A DNA stretch of 64,000 nucleotides from Candolleomyces eurysporus. Taxonomy: Eukaryota > Basidiomycota > Agaricomycetes > Agaricales > Psathyrellaceae. The translations under genes were made by a program, and so were the position numbers. This document shows positions 23,076-35,329 of this stretch, piece by piece. The notes beneath the pieces were generated by a model that was not told the origin of the DNA, searched no databases, and worked only from the letters and a program-made list of their open reading frames with translations. The stretch is taken from assembly GCA_027579435.1 (NCBI GenBank), contig JANBPK010001189.1, positions 231,477 through 295,476 of the forward strand, in the 5' to 3' direction. Positions within the stretch are counted from its first letter, which is position 1; each line of letters begins with the position of its first letter.

Positions 23076-24360
23076 ATGCCCCCGCTCCCTCTCAAGCTCA
23101 CGGATGACGCTTCGAACACGATAGACTCGCTGGAACGACGATCTAGGTTTATTCAGGATGAATCGTTGCCCAAATTGCTTGCGTGCAAAGGCCCGCTTGT
23201 GGTGCAACAGAACTTGGCGGAAGAGCTGAGAGAGGATCTCGGGGTGTTCTCAAGGCAGATTGAGGTGAGTTGAGGCATCCATTCGACGTCTGAAAACACT
23301 GTTGATCACTCCTTATTCATGTGCAGAGCTTGTCTCTTATGATTGACGACCAGTCCGGCGAGCGGGCCCGGAAGGAGCTGAAGCGCATCGTGCAGAAATT
23401 CACGGACGAGCTGCACGAGTGAGTCCCGTCGCTATCGAAAATACTCCATTGGTCGCATGTTTCTAAAACGATGCGCCTAGACTACGGGCTCAGACCCGGA
23501 TTGCCATCCTCACCTCCAAAAAGGCGGTGGAGGCGCACCAGCGGTCGAACCGCGACGAGCTCTTCTCAAACTACAACGGGTCTTCACAGAACGGAGGAAC
23601 CTCGCAGTCTGAGAAAATCACGTACGTCCACCACCATTCCTCTCCCTCTCTCTCTATGCCAACGACTCACTCACTCGCAACTCCCTGCAGCGAAGACGCG
23701 ATAATGAAAGCCAACGCAGACGTGACCGACGCCCTCCGGCGCACAATAACCGCCATGCAATCCGAACTCGAAAAATCGGTCCTCTCGAACCAGCTCCTCG
23801 AAACCTCGACCGCCGCCCTCCGCGCCACCTCCAACCAGCACGACACGCTCACCACCGCCATCGAGACCTCCAAACACCTCGTGACGGCGCTGGAGAAGGC
23901 GGACTGGCTCGACAGGCTGCTCATCATCTCGGCCTTTGTGTTTTTCCTGCTCGTGGTGCTGTTCATCTTGAAGCAGCGGTTCGTGGATCGGGGGATTCGG
24001 CTGATGTTTTGGTGGACGAGGTTCATACCTGATTTCAGCGGGGATGCAGAGTTGTTGATGGAGGAGGAGGAGGGGAGGGCCAAGGTGGTGGAGGCGGTTT
24101 CGAGTGTGGCTACCGCTGCTGCTGTGACGGCCTCGTCGGTGGTTGGTGTTGTTTCGAGTATGGTCGGTTCGCACTCGCAAGAGCCAGTACTCGATTCACC
24201 TTCGTCGGTTGTGGACCCACCCGCTTCCTCCTCCACCGCAACGGCAGATGTGGATCCGGACGAACCCATCTCGACTGTGCTATCTTCGATTATCTCTTCT
24301 CCTTCCACAACTCTCCTTTCTTCAGCACGGACTAGACCAACGGAGCATGTGGAATTGTAG
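23076..24360 (+). CDS. SEC20: Sec20-family SNARE (BNIP1-like)
   Basis: ER t-SNARE for Golgi-to-ER retrograde transport. The start at 23076 (MPPLPLKLTDD) lies 180 bp from the divergent RAD52 paralog. Exons join 'VFSRQIE' to 'SLSLMIDDQSGERARKELKR', then to 'ILTSKKAVEAHQ', then to the Sec20 domain in the last exon. This has 'ANADVTDALRRTITAMQSEL', 'HDTLTTAIETSKHLVTALEK' and the transmembrane anchor 'LLIISAFVFFLLVVLFILKQ'. An acidic, Ser/Thr/Val-rich C-terminal extension of about 120 residues follows the membrane segment. That is long for the family and lacks the classical HDEL retrieval signal at the end. It converges tail-to-tail with the monooxygenase gene, about 50 bp away. Confidence 0.85.
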
Positions 24361-24408
24361 TTTAGATTAGCTTAATACATACGCATAGCGAGTTCTTTTC
24401 TTCAACCA

Positions 24409-26043
24409 TCACAGCTTGGCTCTATCCTCCTTCTCCCTCTCCTCGCCCTTGGCCACCAGTCCCCGCAACAAGTCGACCCATTCGTGCTCCCCGCCCTCGC
24501 CTACGCCTCTCAGCCACTCGTCCGCCTCCCCGCTCTTCTCGAGCGCAACCCAAGTCCTCCTCAGCAAATCTTTCCGCATGTACATCTCCCGATGCCAGGC
24601 GGGCACGCGTGCGGGGTCGTTTATCATCGCACAGAGATGGTCGCGGTAGTCGTACTGCTCCATCGGCTCGTACCTGTGCCACACTTTGTAGATCGCCTTG
24701 GCTTCGTCCTGCTCGGAGCTCGCGAGGTCGAGGGAGCCCCAGAGCCGCCCCCGGAGCTCCTGATAGCGGTTCATGATCTCGACCGCTTCCACGGTGAGGT
24801 CCAAAGTCTCCGGGTGCGCGAACGCTTTGAGGACGGCGCGGGCCTGGACTTGGACGAGCGGGAGGGGGCTGACGCGGGACAGGAGGCCGAGGAAGGCGAG
24901 GCTCGNTCGGGGGGNTAGGTCTGTTTATGCTGGATGGGCCAGACGTGTTGTGCGAGCGGGAAGAGGCTGAACGTCGAGTTGTGCAGGTCGGCTGGGAGGG
25001 GNCGGGACAGGCGGGGGATAGGTCGAGGAGAGCGTCGCCGGGGAGAAGAAGGGGTACGAGTGTTCGTACCCCGTCGCCAGGTAGCAGTGGTCGATGCCCG
25101 ACTCTGACGTCCCGTCCTCGAAGGTGACGCACCCTTGGTCGGCGGATTCGTACCGGCTTATGCGCGGGCGTCTTTTGAGCTTGGCGTTGTCGAGATCCTC
25201 GTTTGGGGAGTCTGTGGTTGAGTGGATGACGGTGTAGCCGGCTTCGCGAAAGTCGGCGGTGAGATCTTGGCCGCTGGGTCCGGCGCCGATGATGAGGACG
25301 GTCTTCCAGCCGAGTGTGGGGTCGGGAGGATGGCGGTACCACATTGAGTGGCTGCCTTTGCCTTTGGCTAGCCAGTCGGAGACGCCGGGTGTTTGGGGAT
25401 ACCGAGGAACGCCGTAGTGGCCATTGCAGACCATTAGGAGGTCGGCTTGGATGGTTATCGATGGGGTCTTGACGAGCCATTGCTTCGACTCGTCAGAGTA
25501 GGTTACATCGCTGACGGGGTGGTTGAACATGATGTAGGGCCTGAGGCCGAAATGCGAGGCATATGACTCGAGATACGTTTGGACGACGGGGGCTTTGGGG
25601 AAGACGGGTGTAGAAGGCGGAAAGGGCAAGTCGGCATAGCACATCAGGGGATGAGGGAGGTTCGTGGTGAGGGAGTCGTAGAGCGGTGTTGCTGGTGGTA
25701 TGTCTGGCTTGGAAGGTGCCTCTGGAAGCCTGAGCAGCTCAGCAGGATGTTCTGGTAGTGAGAAGTCGGGAACGTACCATACGCCTCCGACAGTAGCCCT
25801 AGATTCGAACAGGATGGGTTTCCATAATCCTGCCTTGCATTGGGGAGTGTCGAGGACGGCCTTTAACGCTGCCAGTCCTGTAGGCCCAGCGCCGATAATG
25901 ACGATTGTCTTTGGTGTCGCATCATCGCTCGAAATGCCTGGTATTCGATGAGATTCTCTGAGCTGGGGGAGAAGAGATGGGTTTACTTGCAAACTCCATG
26001 AAAGGGCGGGAAGAAGATGGATCCGAGTCAAAACAGGGATCAA
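24409..26043 (-). CDS. Flavin-containing monooxygenase-like protein
   Basis: FAD/NADPH-dependent monooxygenase-type protein. The FAD-binding Rossmann motif is 'IVIIGAGPTGLAALKAVLD', followed by 'GGVWYVPDF'. A second, NADPH-binding motif is 'VLIIGAGPSGQDL', preceded by 'GSHSMWYRHPPDP'. 'HCYLATGYEHSYPFF' corresponds to the conserved ATG(Y) segment before the C-terminal domain. The single open exon is interrupted by N bases at 24906, 24915 and 25001 beside G or C runs. The C-terminal 130 residues ('QYDYRDHLCAMINDPARVPA') are read in another frame on the far side of the Ns. I take this as sequencing error rather than mutation. Substrate unknown. Confidence 0.8.
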
Positions 26044-26352
26044 ACAGCGGCTTTCCCGTTATCTGAGTGTCGGCGTCAATCGATCATCCTATTGTGTACT
26101 AGGCGTTGGCTACCAGAAAGGCTTCCACACCGCACTACTGCAGCAATGTACCTGTGACCTCATCATTTCAATGTAATTTTCGACAGCAAGCTCGGATTAT
26201 TACGGACCCGTCGCTTCTGAAAAAGTAGCCGGCCGGCTTTGGGTGTGTCGACGCGTTGTTTGTCCGCGCGTTCTGCCTCGCGTCGCGTGTGACTTGTCAG
26301 CGGTGTCAGGCTTACTTCGATCACAGGCCGCACTATTTATTGGCTTCTTTGG
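26044..26352. promoter_or_regulatory. Divergent intergenic region
   Basis: Shared 5' flank of the monooxygenase (minus) and the PHD/chromodomain gene (plus). No clear motif was identified. Confidence 0.4.
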
Positions 26353-29300
26353 ATGTCTCTGCCACTTGCTCAGCCTCGACGAGCACAGACGTCGGCCGTG
26401 ACTGCCCCTGCAGCGGAGAAGGCAGAGGCAACCACCTCGACGTCGTTCGCGACAGCCAGCTCTGCCAAAGACGACCCCGAGCCAGAGACCATGTCGCGAT
26501 TGCCCTATCCAAACTACCCCCACGGCATGGATAGTGCCAATCTCACGCATAACCCTTCGCAAAGACGCTCCTCGTACCCTGAGGCCGAGCACTCGCAAGC
26601 GTACCCGCCCCACTATGCGTATATGCTGCAGCCGGGTCCTGTTCCTTTCACTTCCGCTTCGTCGCTTCAACCCTACGCCAACCAAGCCGCGAATCTGCAA
26701 CCCGTCTTAGAGTCCTCTGAAGCCGGAGCCAGGGCAGCTCGTACGCACTTCGAGCAGGCAGCAGCAGCAGCCTCGTTGAACGCGACCAACGCTCTCAAAG
26801 AGCAGATTACTGCTGATGTCCAAGACGCCGTCAAGGCGCTCGGTAAGCGCCTGGAAGATAGGATGGATCGCAGGGATAAGGCAGACGACGAGAGACATAC
26901 GGCCCAGCTCCAGGTTCTCTCTCAGGTCCTGACGGCGCTGAAAGACTTGGATAAGCGAGTCGGCCGAAGTGGCGACGAACGCTCTGTTATGACGCGTCTG
27001 ACTGCGATAGAATTCACTGCCGGGGATGCTTGGGAAGGGAGAAAGGATCCACAGGCTGATGATGGGGAATCGGGTGCGCCGTTTTTGACGACTTTTTCTT
27101 TCACTATATCCTGACCCTTTCAGCAGACGGTGAAGAAGCGCAGGCTCCAATCGCGACACCGACCATTCCGCAATCGCTCAGTTCGAAAGGATCCAGGCAA
27201 CCATCTGCGACACCCTCAAAGGAACGAGAGGGCAGCCTTGTTCATGGTACGCTTCCTTGGCTATAGGTCATTTTCAAGGAACTTGTGTGACCATGACCGT
27301 TAACAGCCCCTGAGAATGAAACTGCGCCGCTCCCCGATATTGAGGTCAATTCACCTACCCCAACCGAGAACCTTCCTCCTCCTCCCGCTTCAAGTACGTT
27401 GTATGCCCCTTTCATCCATGTTCCAAAGACTGACATGCAATTAGTTGTCACTACCGGGCTGCTAGCTCAAACAGAAGACCTTTTTACTCGCTCTCCATTC
27501 GATGCAACTTCCTCAGGGGTCAGTACCTTTCTACTCGTGCTTCTAGTCCCACATCTCACCAACGATTTTGACAGGTCCAAACTCCCGCCTTCAGCGATGC
27601 CATGGAGCTGGAATATCCTCCAGAAAGTAGTGTAGCGTCCGCGGTGGAACCCCTACACCAACCTCAACAACCACCCCAGAGTCATCAGCCAATCGAACAG
27701 CCACCAAAGAGCACCCCTTGCACCGAAGAAGACAGGCGCCTCTCGCGAGTGGACTGGTCGCAAGAAAACCAAGATCTCGGTGCTTCGCAACGTACGTACT
27801 AGCACATCCCCAACTCCCAACCTTCTTCCCGGTCTTTACTGATAGCATACACTCGACTATTTTAGATGCGGCCATCTTCAAACCAGACAACTCTCCTCAG
27901 GCGATCAAGGCCTCGTCGTCGTACAGCCCCCGCCCGCCGATGGACGGGAGCGTGGCGTCCCTGCGCCTGGAGACGCTGGGCGACGCGTCGTTCATGGGCG
28001 ACGAAGCGGTTGGCAGTTCGACGCCTGTCAAGACGAAAGTTATCCCGGTCGTTGCGCCGCCTGCGGTGTCGCCCCTTCCGTCCCCCGCTACGTCCCCGTC
28101 TGTGTCCCCGAACCTGCGTGCTGGGCGGCGGCTTGCTGGGTCTGCCGGGCGGAAGGAGGAGGAGGAGGAGGAGGAGGCGGGTGGGGTGGACTCGGACAGT
28201 TCTGTCCCGGCGATCGAGGTTTTTGTTGAAGAACACGAACGTGACTCGGAGGATGAGGATGTTGAGATGGAGGAAGAGGGATCGGCGGTTCCGGGTGCTG
28301 AGATGGACAGTTTGGATCAGTCTATGGAGGTGGAGGTGCCCGAACATAGTTTGGAGGATGACGAAGCCAAAGACCAGTCTGCGGTTTGGGAGGAAGTTGA
28401 AGCCACCAAAAACGACAGTTCGAATGCCGAGGAGAGCCGGTCTATCCAGCTGGACGAAGAGCCCGCTCGAACTCGGGCAAGGTCGCAATCGCCTATGCAT
28501 CAAACGGGTGAAGAAGCTAGCGGGACTCCGTTGTTGTCGACGACGGTTTCTCGCGAACCTGTTGTCGAACCCTCTTCGGTAACTCAACTGGAAGAAAACA
28601 AGGAGGAGCACCCGAATGAGGGTGGTGACCACAGTGAGGAAGAAAGAGAAGAAGAACGTGGTATTGGGCAGGTTGGCTTCGATGTTGCCGATCACGAACA
28701 CGATGTCGAGCCAGCGTCCGGTGCCCGCGAGGAGGAGCCTCTCGACCGCGAAGTTCAAGACCAAAACCAAGAACGAGAACGAGAGCTGTCTGAAGAACCT
28801 CTCTTCCTAGAGGGCGACCCCTCCGATACGGAAGATCAAGACTCGACGACGACGCACCACCAAGAAGACACCACCGTCAAGACAGAGCCCGAACCTGAGC
28901 CAGCAATCGGCAACGGTGGCCAGCTGAACGGATTCGACCCTCTGCCGGATAGCGACCTCGGGATAACGTCGGACTTTGATGAGGAAGAGTATGCGAGCGC
29001 GGTGTGGATGTCGATGCAGCTGCCGTCGTCTTCGCCTGTCAAGGCTGCTCAGGGAGGGGCCGAGTCGCCCTCGAGCGGACCGAGGGCAAGCAAGAGTGTT
29101 ACTCCCCGTCGGTCTACGTCGGTCTTGTCTCGGCCATCTCCAAGCAAAGGGTCCTCGCAGAGGCGGCCATCCAGCTCTTCTCATTCGGCAGTGAGGGAGG
29201 AAGCAGAAGAACTCGAAGAGGGGGGAAAGGAAGTGAACGGAGAGGTGGAAATGGAAACGATCGAGAACGACGACGAGCATGTGGGCCAGGAGTCTGAAAG

Positions 29301-31829
29301 CCCCATACGATCATTTTCAACACTTCAACCCACTTTCAAGACTTCCCCTATACAGCAGTCCACTCCGGCACGCGACAAGGGAAATCCTGCGAGGGCAAGT
29401 ACCATTCAGCCACTGTTCGAAGGGACAGACATCGATGCCGATTCGCTTCCTCCGCCACCCTCGTCGTCACCGTTCTGTTATCCAGACTCCCCGGGCAAGG
29501 GAAAGTCGCAGGAAGAGCACGTTGCGGCACGGTCACCCTCGCTGGACAACGTCAGCCTCGGTTCTGCGGCCTATATGCCTCCACCAGCAGCGGAGAATGT
29601 CGCTATGGATCAAGATACTTTGGTCGACGACCTGACTATCATGCCTACCGTGGAGGAAGACGACGTTGACGGGGGTTTGGAATATGTCGACGAGCCGGAG
29701 CCGGAGCCGCCGATCGCAGCGCCCACATCCCGAGTGCCAATCATCCCGGACGACGACGACGACGAGCCCCCTCTCCCCAAGCCCCGACAAAAGTACATAT
29801 CCCCGTCGGTTTCTGAATCCGAAGTCGAAGCGGAGCAAGAGAAGGTGGACAAGGCTGCTTCGCCTCGTACGCCAGCAAGGCCACCGTCAGCTCAGTCGCA
29901 GTCTGTCAGCGCCTCGACGAGGATGTCGCAGCGGAACCGCAGATCCCCTTCCAAGGCTGATATGTACCTCCGGCCATCCTCCCTCTCCGCTTCTGCTGGG
30001 AGGGGCGATCGGTCTCCCAATCACCCTGTTTCGCGGACTGTGATTGGGACGCCGAACAGGACGGGTAGTCCTTTGAAGTCTATCAACCTTAGTACCAAGC
30101 TGAAGAAACCGACGCCGAGGAAAGGACCGCCGCCAGCGTCGACGGAGGATGTCATTGAGATTTCGTCTGGGTCGTCTCCGGAGCTGTCGCCTCGGGTTCT
30201 GTTGCAGCAGAAGATCACCAAGCAGAAGCAGAAGATGGAGATGAAGAAGGAGAAGGAGCAGCAGCAAAAGACGGCACGCAAGGTGTCTTCGTCGTCGTCG
30301 GCGTCTGGAGGCAAGGGGAACGCCGATACGTCGGCGGAGGCGGAGGCGGACGTTATCGATCTCACAATGTCGAACGCGGAGGAGGAGCACCGCCAAAGCT
30401 CGGACTCTGAGCCTGCGTTCGATTTCGACTCGGATGATAGCACGGAGATTATCAGGGGTGCTCCGAGGAAAGCGGCTGCTGGTGCTGGTGCTGCTTCCAA
30501 GCCCCCGGGATCTCAGGCGAAAGCCCCGGCGGCTGCCCCAGTGCAACAAAAGAGGCTCGCTGATCGGTTGTTGAAGCCCGGGCAGAGCGCTGCTGCGACC
30601 AGGATTAAGCGCAAGCAACGGCCCGTGGTCGATGGCGATAACGACGATAGGCCGTTGAAGCGTGCAAAGAGTGTCATTGGTGCTGCGGTGCCTGTTACCA
30701 AGTCGAAGTTGCTGGGCGGAGGCCGACACGCGTCGAGCGCGTCCAGCAACAATTCTAAAGGGAAGGGCAAAGACTGGTCGGAGAAGGGTGGCGATAGTAG
30801 CGACGGATCAATGATTGTGGTGAAAAGAGACAAGGTGGTGAAGGCTGCTAGAACTAGTACGGGCGGTGATTCTTCCTCCTCCTCCTCCTCCAAGACCCCG
30901 TCGAATCGTTCCACTTCCTCGGTTCTGCTTGACGAGGACGGCGCCCGGAAGCTCCGCCATCGGACGGTTGACTCCAAGAACAACGAAGTGAAGTGGCCCA
31001 CTTTTAACAAGCACGGTAGTCGTAAGTTCCAGAGAGAGGTGAGTAATACTTGCGTTCTGATGCTCGTTGCCGTATAACCCATGCTAACGAGTAGTCTAGT
31101 TGATAAAATGCGACATGTAATTATCGTTATGCCTACCTCGGTGTCTAAATTATGGATTAATTTTATGGGTGGATTCCTCCCTTTTCTTTCCTCCTTTTTT
31201 TTCGTAATTAGGTGCAGCACCTGGTATCATTACGGCTGTGTAGGCATTGAGGAAGCTGATCCCCGGCTGGAGGATTCTGGGGTCTTTACGTGCCCACCGT
31301 GTCTGGTCAGCGTAGTGTGAGTACAACCCATCTATATCGTTAGGGCCGATTGCTGATAAACATCATCTCCAGTCAAAGTAAGATAACTGATTGTCATGCA
31401 CTTAAGGTGTTGCATGCATACTGATCGCGTATTTCAGCCCATCTGAGCGACTCAGAGAAGGAGCAAGGTTGCTGCGGGAGGCTCTCGTGCCATCAAAAGG
31501 TTCCAAGGTCGAACGAGTACTTTGTGGAAAGAATCGTTGGGAGGAAGCAGAACCCTTGTGGCCGGGGATATCTCTGGCTGGTCAAGTGGGACGGGTGAGG
31601 ATTAAAGAATTCTTTCTTTGGCTGTGATATAGCTGACACTGTGGTACTTCCTCGTAGGTACGCGATCGAGCAGTCTACTTGGCAGTCTGAGAAGGATATG
31701 TCGGAGCCGGCGATATTGATCGAGGCGTTCGGAGAAGCTGCTGAGCGGGAGAGAAGAAATATTTCCAACCCCTTCATGAAGGTGTTATTGAAGGAGGTAG
31801 CTGTGAGTGGATGGAAGGATATGGCGTAA
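26353..31829 (+). CDS. Large PHD-finger and chromodomain protein
   Basis: Probable chromatin reader of roughly 1,500 residues. Exons run from 26353 through small ones at 27119-27242, 27308-27390 and 27446-27520 to a very long exon (about 27866-31037). The middle is low-complexity, acidic and Ser/Pro/Glu-rich, and probably disordered. Near the C-terminus 'KFQRELIKCDM' joins across an intron to 'CSTWYHYGCVGIEEADP' and 'FTCPPC', a PHD-type zinc finger. A chromodomain follows: 'YFVERIVGRKQNPCGRGYLW', 'LVKWDG' joined to 'YAIEQSTWQSEKDM'. The stop is at 31829. The usual first Cys pair of the PHD finger is not visible upstream of 'IKCDMC'. The N-terminal part (coiled coil near 26750-26960) is assigned to the same gene because intervening exons keep phase; a split into two genes is possible. 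Confidence 0.7.
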
Positions 31830-32217
31830 ATTCGAAGCTCGCATTCTCTGTTTTTCGTCTTTGTGTGTGCTTGTTTTCTTGTTTTCTTGGTTTTTGGGGG
31901 TGTATTGCACTGGATGGACTTCTCGCATTGCTTTCGTTCTGTTTTCGCTGTCTCGTAATCGCATTTGCTATCATTTTGTTTTGCAGTGTACACACTCATG
32001 CTCTGTCACCACCTCTTTGCTTGCATATTCGTTCATGATTGGTATAGATACCCTGCGCATATTTCCACACACTAACAAATCACGTCGGTACACATTTTGT
32101 CCTAGCTCGCTGTTGATTTTCTACTTCCGCTGTATATATTCTCCATTGGGCCGGAGGCTTCTTCACTTGAGCAATCCATGTATCTTATTCATTCACGAAA
32201 AGTAGGAGTTCCGATCT
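31830..32217. other. Convergent intergenic region
   Basis: 3' flanks of the PHD/chromodomain gene (plus) and the BTB gene (minus). T-rich on the plus strand; no gene seen. Confidence 0.5.
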
Positions 32218-33311
32218 TCAGACTTTGAAATTCAAAGTAACCTAGCGAGAAAAAGTTAAAATTGGTTTCAAACCAATACAGACTATCACTTGGCAAACGA
32301 CTTACCTCCTCAACTGCTTGAGTAGCTAACGGTACAAAGTACCTTTGCACAAAAAGCGGGAGCTGCGTGGCAGCGGACGGGCGACACCTGCTACAGGAGT
32401 ATGCTCTCTTAGAGTATTTTTTGACGAGATCATTAAAAGCTGCTTCCGAATTGGGTAGAGGTTGCTCCCTGACAGTGGACTGACAGGCCAAGATGAAGTC
32501 CTGGAACCACCGCGTGGTTGAGCGCAGGCACTTCCAGACAGCATCGTGTAGCGTCCCAGGGGGAATAGAGGCCCGAAATTCCATGTCATCTTCGTCCAAC
32601 ACAGCTCTCGGACAGTCCGAGCAGCTAAAGAAGATGTAACCCGAAGCAGCGTCGGTGGACATTGAAAGGACCCTGTACACGATTTGTACATGAGATATGG
32701 CCCTTTCAGCGGCCACCCCGCACTTCCTGTGGTAGTCTATGAGTTGGTGATAGACGTCTCCTGATATATTCCCGATTTCTTTGACATACGGGAACGGGAG
32801 AGGCTGTCGTAGGAGGGATCTCGCAGCAAGCTCGAGCTCCTCCTTCCGGTGATATCTCCCGGCGATCGCGAAACATCGAAAAGGTTCTTCGGGAATGAAG
32901 GTCTTGATAATTGGCTTTACGTAGCGTTCGACAGAGGCCATTTCATATTTTTCGCTGGCCTCGAGAACTTGCCAAGCCAATTGCAAATCAGAGATGGTTG
33001 GGCGATCCATAGGATAGCAGCACTCAAGAATGATGCGAACCACTTCGCTCGTTTCTTGAATGTCTACAACCGGTGGCTCGGGGNGTGGTAGAAGCTGGGT
33101 TGGTTCCGTTTGAGCCGTCTGCGTCTTTCGAGTCGCTTCCGACGCTGGCAGCGGCAGACGGACTGGGTAAACTGAACATGGTCTTGAAGAAGGGTGATGC
33201 ATAGGCAAGTATGACTTTGAAAACGCAAAAATCGACATTGTCCGACGTGCGTAAGACTATGTCAGCGTTTTCATCGTCAAAGGGAGCTGCAGTAGTCGTC
33301 GCCGTTGACAT
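32218..33311 (-). CDS. BTB/POZ domain protein
   Basis: Two exons, 33311-32306 and a short last exon 32241-32218 ending '...TLNFKV'. The N-terminal BTB domain has '[20 protein letters not shown]' and '[16 protein letters not shown]', a Ser/Gly-rich insert, then '[20 protein letters not shown]' and '[18 protein letters not shown]'. The rest is the helical C-terminal region of agaricomycete BTB proteins, with a Cys cluster ('[11 protein letters not shown]') and '[11 protein letters not shown]'. The N at 33084 beside a G run splits the frame, and removing it restores a continuous BTB domain. BTB proteins commonly act as Cul3 substrate adaptors or dimerisation modules; the partner is unknown. Confidence 0.8.
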
Positions 33312-33523
33312 TTGTGGATTTGCTATTCCAAGGGTATATGATCAGACCTCTGGGACTATTTATGAGGTACGAGAGCTTACGCACCTACGGACTACTAGAT
33401 GGCCAATTTTGGTGGGAATCTGGACTCTTTGAACACTCAGGGCCTCCTTCTGCTGGCTAGCTGCGACTATGAGCTGCTGTTGCTGCTAATAGGCGCAGCT
33501 GGAAAAATGCCTGAGCTAGAGAG
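33312..33523. other. Intergenic region before the palindrome
   Basis: Upstream flank of the BTB gene. Nothing recognised apart from the palindrome that follows. Confidence 0.4.
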
Positions 33524-33596
33524 GAACTGATGATTCAGATTCAGAGCGCAACGATATCTTAGATATCGTTGCGCTCTGAATCTGAATCATCAGTTC
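33524..33596. repeat. Near-perfect 73-bp palindrome (36-bp arms, 1-nt centre)
   Basis: The left arm 33524-33559 is the exact reverse complement of 33561-33596, with a single T at 33560 between them. It lies between the BTB gene and the first F-box gene. It would form a 36-bp hairpin or cruciform. A foldback assembly artefact is possible. Confidence 0.9.
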
Positions 33597-33708
33597 TATC
33601 GAGGTGATCTCCGAGTCTGAAATAAAATATCTCACGCGCACAGACCAACTTTCGCGAGCTGGACCAACAAATCCTCGCAGCGGTACCTTCTGAGCCGCCA
33701 TCCTCGTC

Positions 33709-35068
33709 ATGCCGAATAGCTCGGACTCCCACGTCCAACCTCCCGAAATCCCAGCAGAAATATGGCTCGCAATCCTTCGATTCGCTGTGGATGTGCGTGA
33801 TCGGTGGGAGCACCCACCGGGACTGCGATATGATGAACATACATCGCCCTTTATCGTGAATAGATATGAGAAATCTTTTGTGAGATTGTCTCTTATTTGC
33901 GTGCGCCGAGCTACTCTTACTGAAATGGATGTTTTCAAGTCAATAAAAAAAGTCCTTAGTGTGTGTTTGCCGCCAATGGAACGTTTGGACCACGCCCTTC
34001 CTGTACGAGCACATCAAACTCGCGCAGTCGCACGGGCTCAAAAAATTGGGCTTGTTGCTGGACGTAGCTTCCCGGCCTCCAACCATTGGAACTTCCTCTA
34101 AAAGTCCTCCACTTGGACATTTTATCAAGAGGTTGGACCTTCTCATGACGGGACTTGAATGGGTTCAACTATCCTCAGACCCTCATCCAACCTACTCCCT
34201 CGCACCGCAACTCTGCAAACTATCTCCTAACCTCGTTACCCTGGTCACAACTGCAGAAGGGGAGTGCAACGGCTTCCCGTTGTCGGACGTCATTTCTCCT
34301 ACATTGGAATATGTGTATTTTTTGACGTGCTTCGACATGCATATTTCCGAATGGGCGACGTTCATGGACCACCATCCTCGCTTGGCGTACATGGATCATC
34401 CCATGTTCATCGAGCCCTCCGGATCCGAGTCTCCCATTAATTGGGAGGGAAGGTCCTGGCCGTCCGTTCGAGAAATCGTCTTGCTCCCTACATGCGGATG
34501 CAACGAATTTCCTCCCGGTACCTTCCCAAACCTCCAGAGACTCAAGATCCTACCTGTCATAGGGTTGGATTTGAAGTTTACGTGCTCATTGGCAGCCGTT
34601 CATGGTCGAAGTATAACCAGTCTATACATGCCGCATACGTTTGGGGAATGGGAAGATTTCGCAGAAGTGCAGAAGATGGTAAACGAGTCCTGCCCCAATC
34701 TGCAGGAGTTGATGTTCGACATGAACTGTCGCAATGGGTCATGGAATCCGAACATATCTGATACGTTGCCATCTAACCTCCAGATCCCGGCAATCCGTAT
34801 GCTTAGTGCGCGATCTGCGTACCAGGTCTCCAACGAATCGTTTTGGACGTATTTTTATGATGAGGTACTCCAGTTGACGACATTTTTCCCCAATGCCCGG
34901 ACAATATGCTTCTTCGACGAAGAGAACGTTGGATATCTTCAAAGATACCCCAGGTCTCTAATGTCGTTTTTGAAGGACTGCAAGTCGCGCAACATTTGTG
35001 CAAGAGATCATCTCGATCGGCCGCTGGGCTGCCGAACGTATAGGCAGGCTTTACACCAGAGCACATAG
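33709..35068 (+). CDS. F-box protein, array member 1 (apparent frameshift)
   Basis: First member of a tandem family whose F-box reads 'PPEIPAEIWLAILRFAVDV' and continues, after a variable segment, with 'VCVCRQWNVWTTPFLYEHIK'. F-box proteins link substrates to SCF ubiquitin ligases through Skp1. The remaining 370 residues match the other members ('PPLGHFIKRLDLLMTGLEWV', 'SVREIVLLPTCGCNEFPPG', 'EVQKMVNESCPNLQELMFDM') and end at 35068. A run of seven A at about 33944-33950, where other members have six, shifts the frame by one. Given the homopolymer errors elsewhere this may be artefactual. A 60-nt GT-AG segment at 33880-33939 could be an intron. Substrate unknown. Confidence 0.75.
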
Positions 35069-35270
35069 TAGTAGGAGATAATCATAGATTCTAGGTATCG
35101 GTTGTCTGGTGATTCAAGACTAGATATATAATAACGTCACCGGTGTAGTCTCGACGGGCGGAGGATTTCAGTTCATGTATCCATCCACAGAAACATTCGC
35201 AGAGTTTAAGTTTAGTTTAGTAGTGGCTGGGGGCGACTTGGACGAGGTACTCAACAATTTGAAACTCAGA
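35069..35270. other. Array spacer
   Basis: Contains a flank ('ctaggtatcggttgt') that recurs after other members and downstream of TLG1. Confidence 0.45.
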
Positions 35271-35288
35271 TCTTTGCCAAACTTTGGA
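35271..35288 (+). promoter_or_regulatory. Conserved F-box leader box
   Basis: 'tctttgccaaactttgga', about 40-60 nt upstream of the member 2 start. The same string precedes three other members. It may be 5' UTR or core promoter. Confidence 0.4.
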
Positions 35289-35329
35289 CATACAAGGCAC
35301 CGGTCTTGTTTTGAGCTACCATCTTCGTT

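Noticed and set aside
23667..24308. Antisense open frame opposite SEC20
   Set aside because: The sense frame encodes a clear Sec20 domain and membrane anchor; the antisense frame is a shadow.
27862..30729. Long antisense open frames (about 300 and 280 codons) opposite the PHD/chromodomain gene
   Set aside because: Arg/Leu-rich shadows of a codon-biased, low-complexity sense exon. No motifs or splice context.
33940..33955. Programmed frameshift at the A-run of F-box member 1
   Set aside because: Other members contain the slippery-looking A-run and are read in frame. Member 1 would need a +1 shift with no stimulatory element visible, so a sequencing or simple indel origin is more likely.
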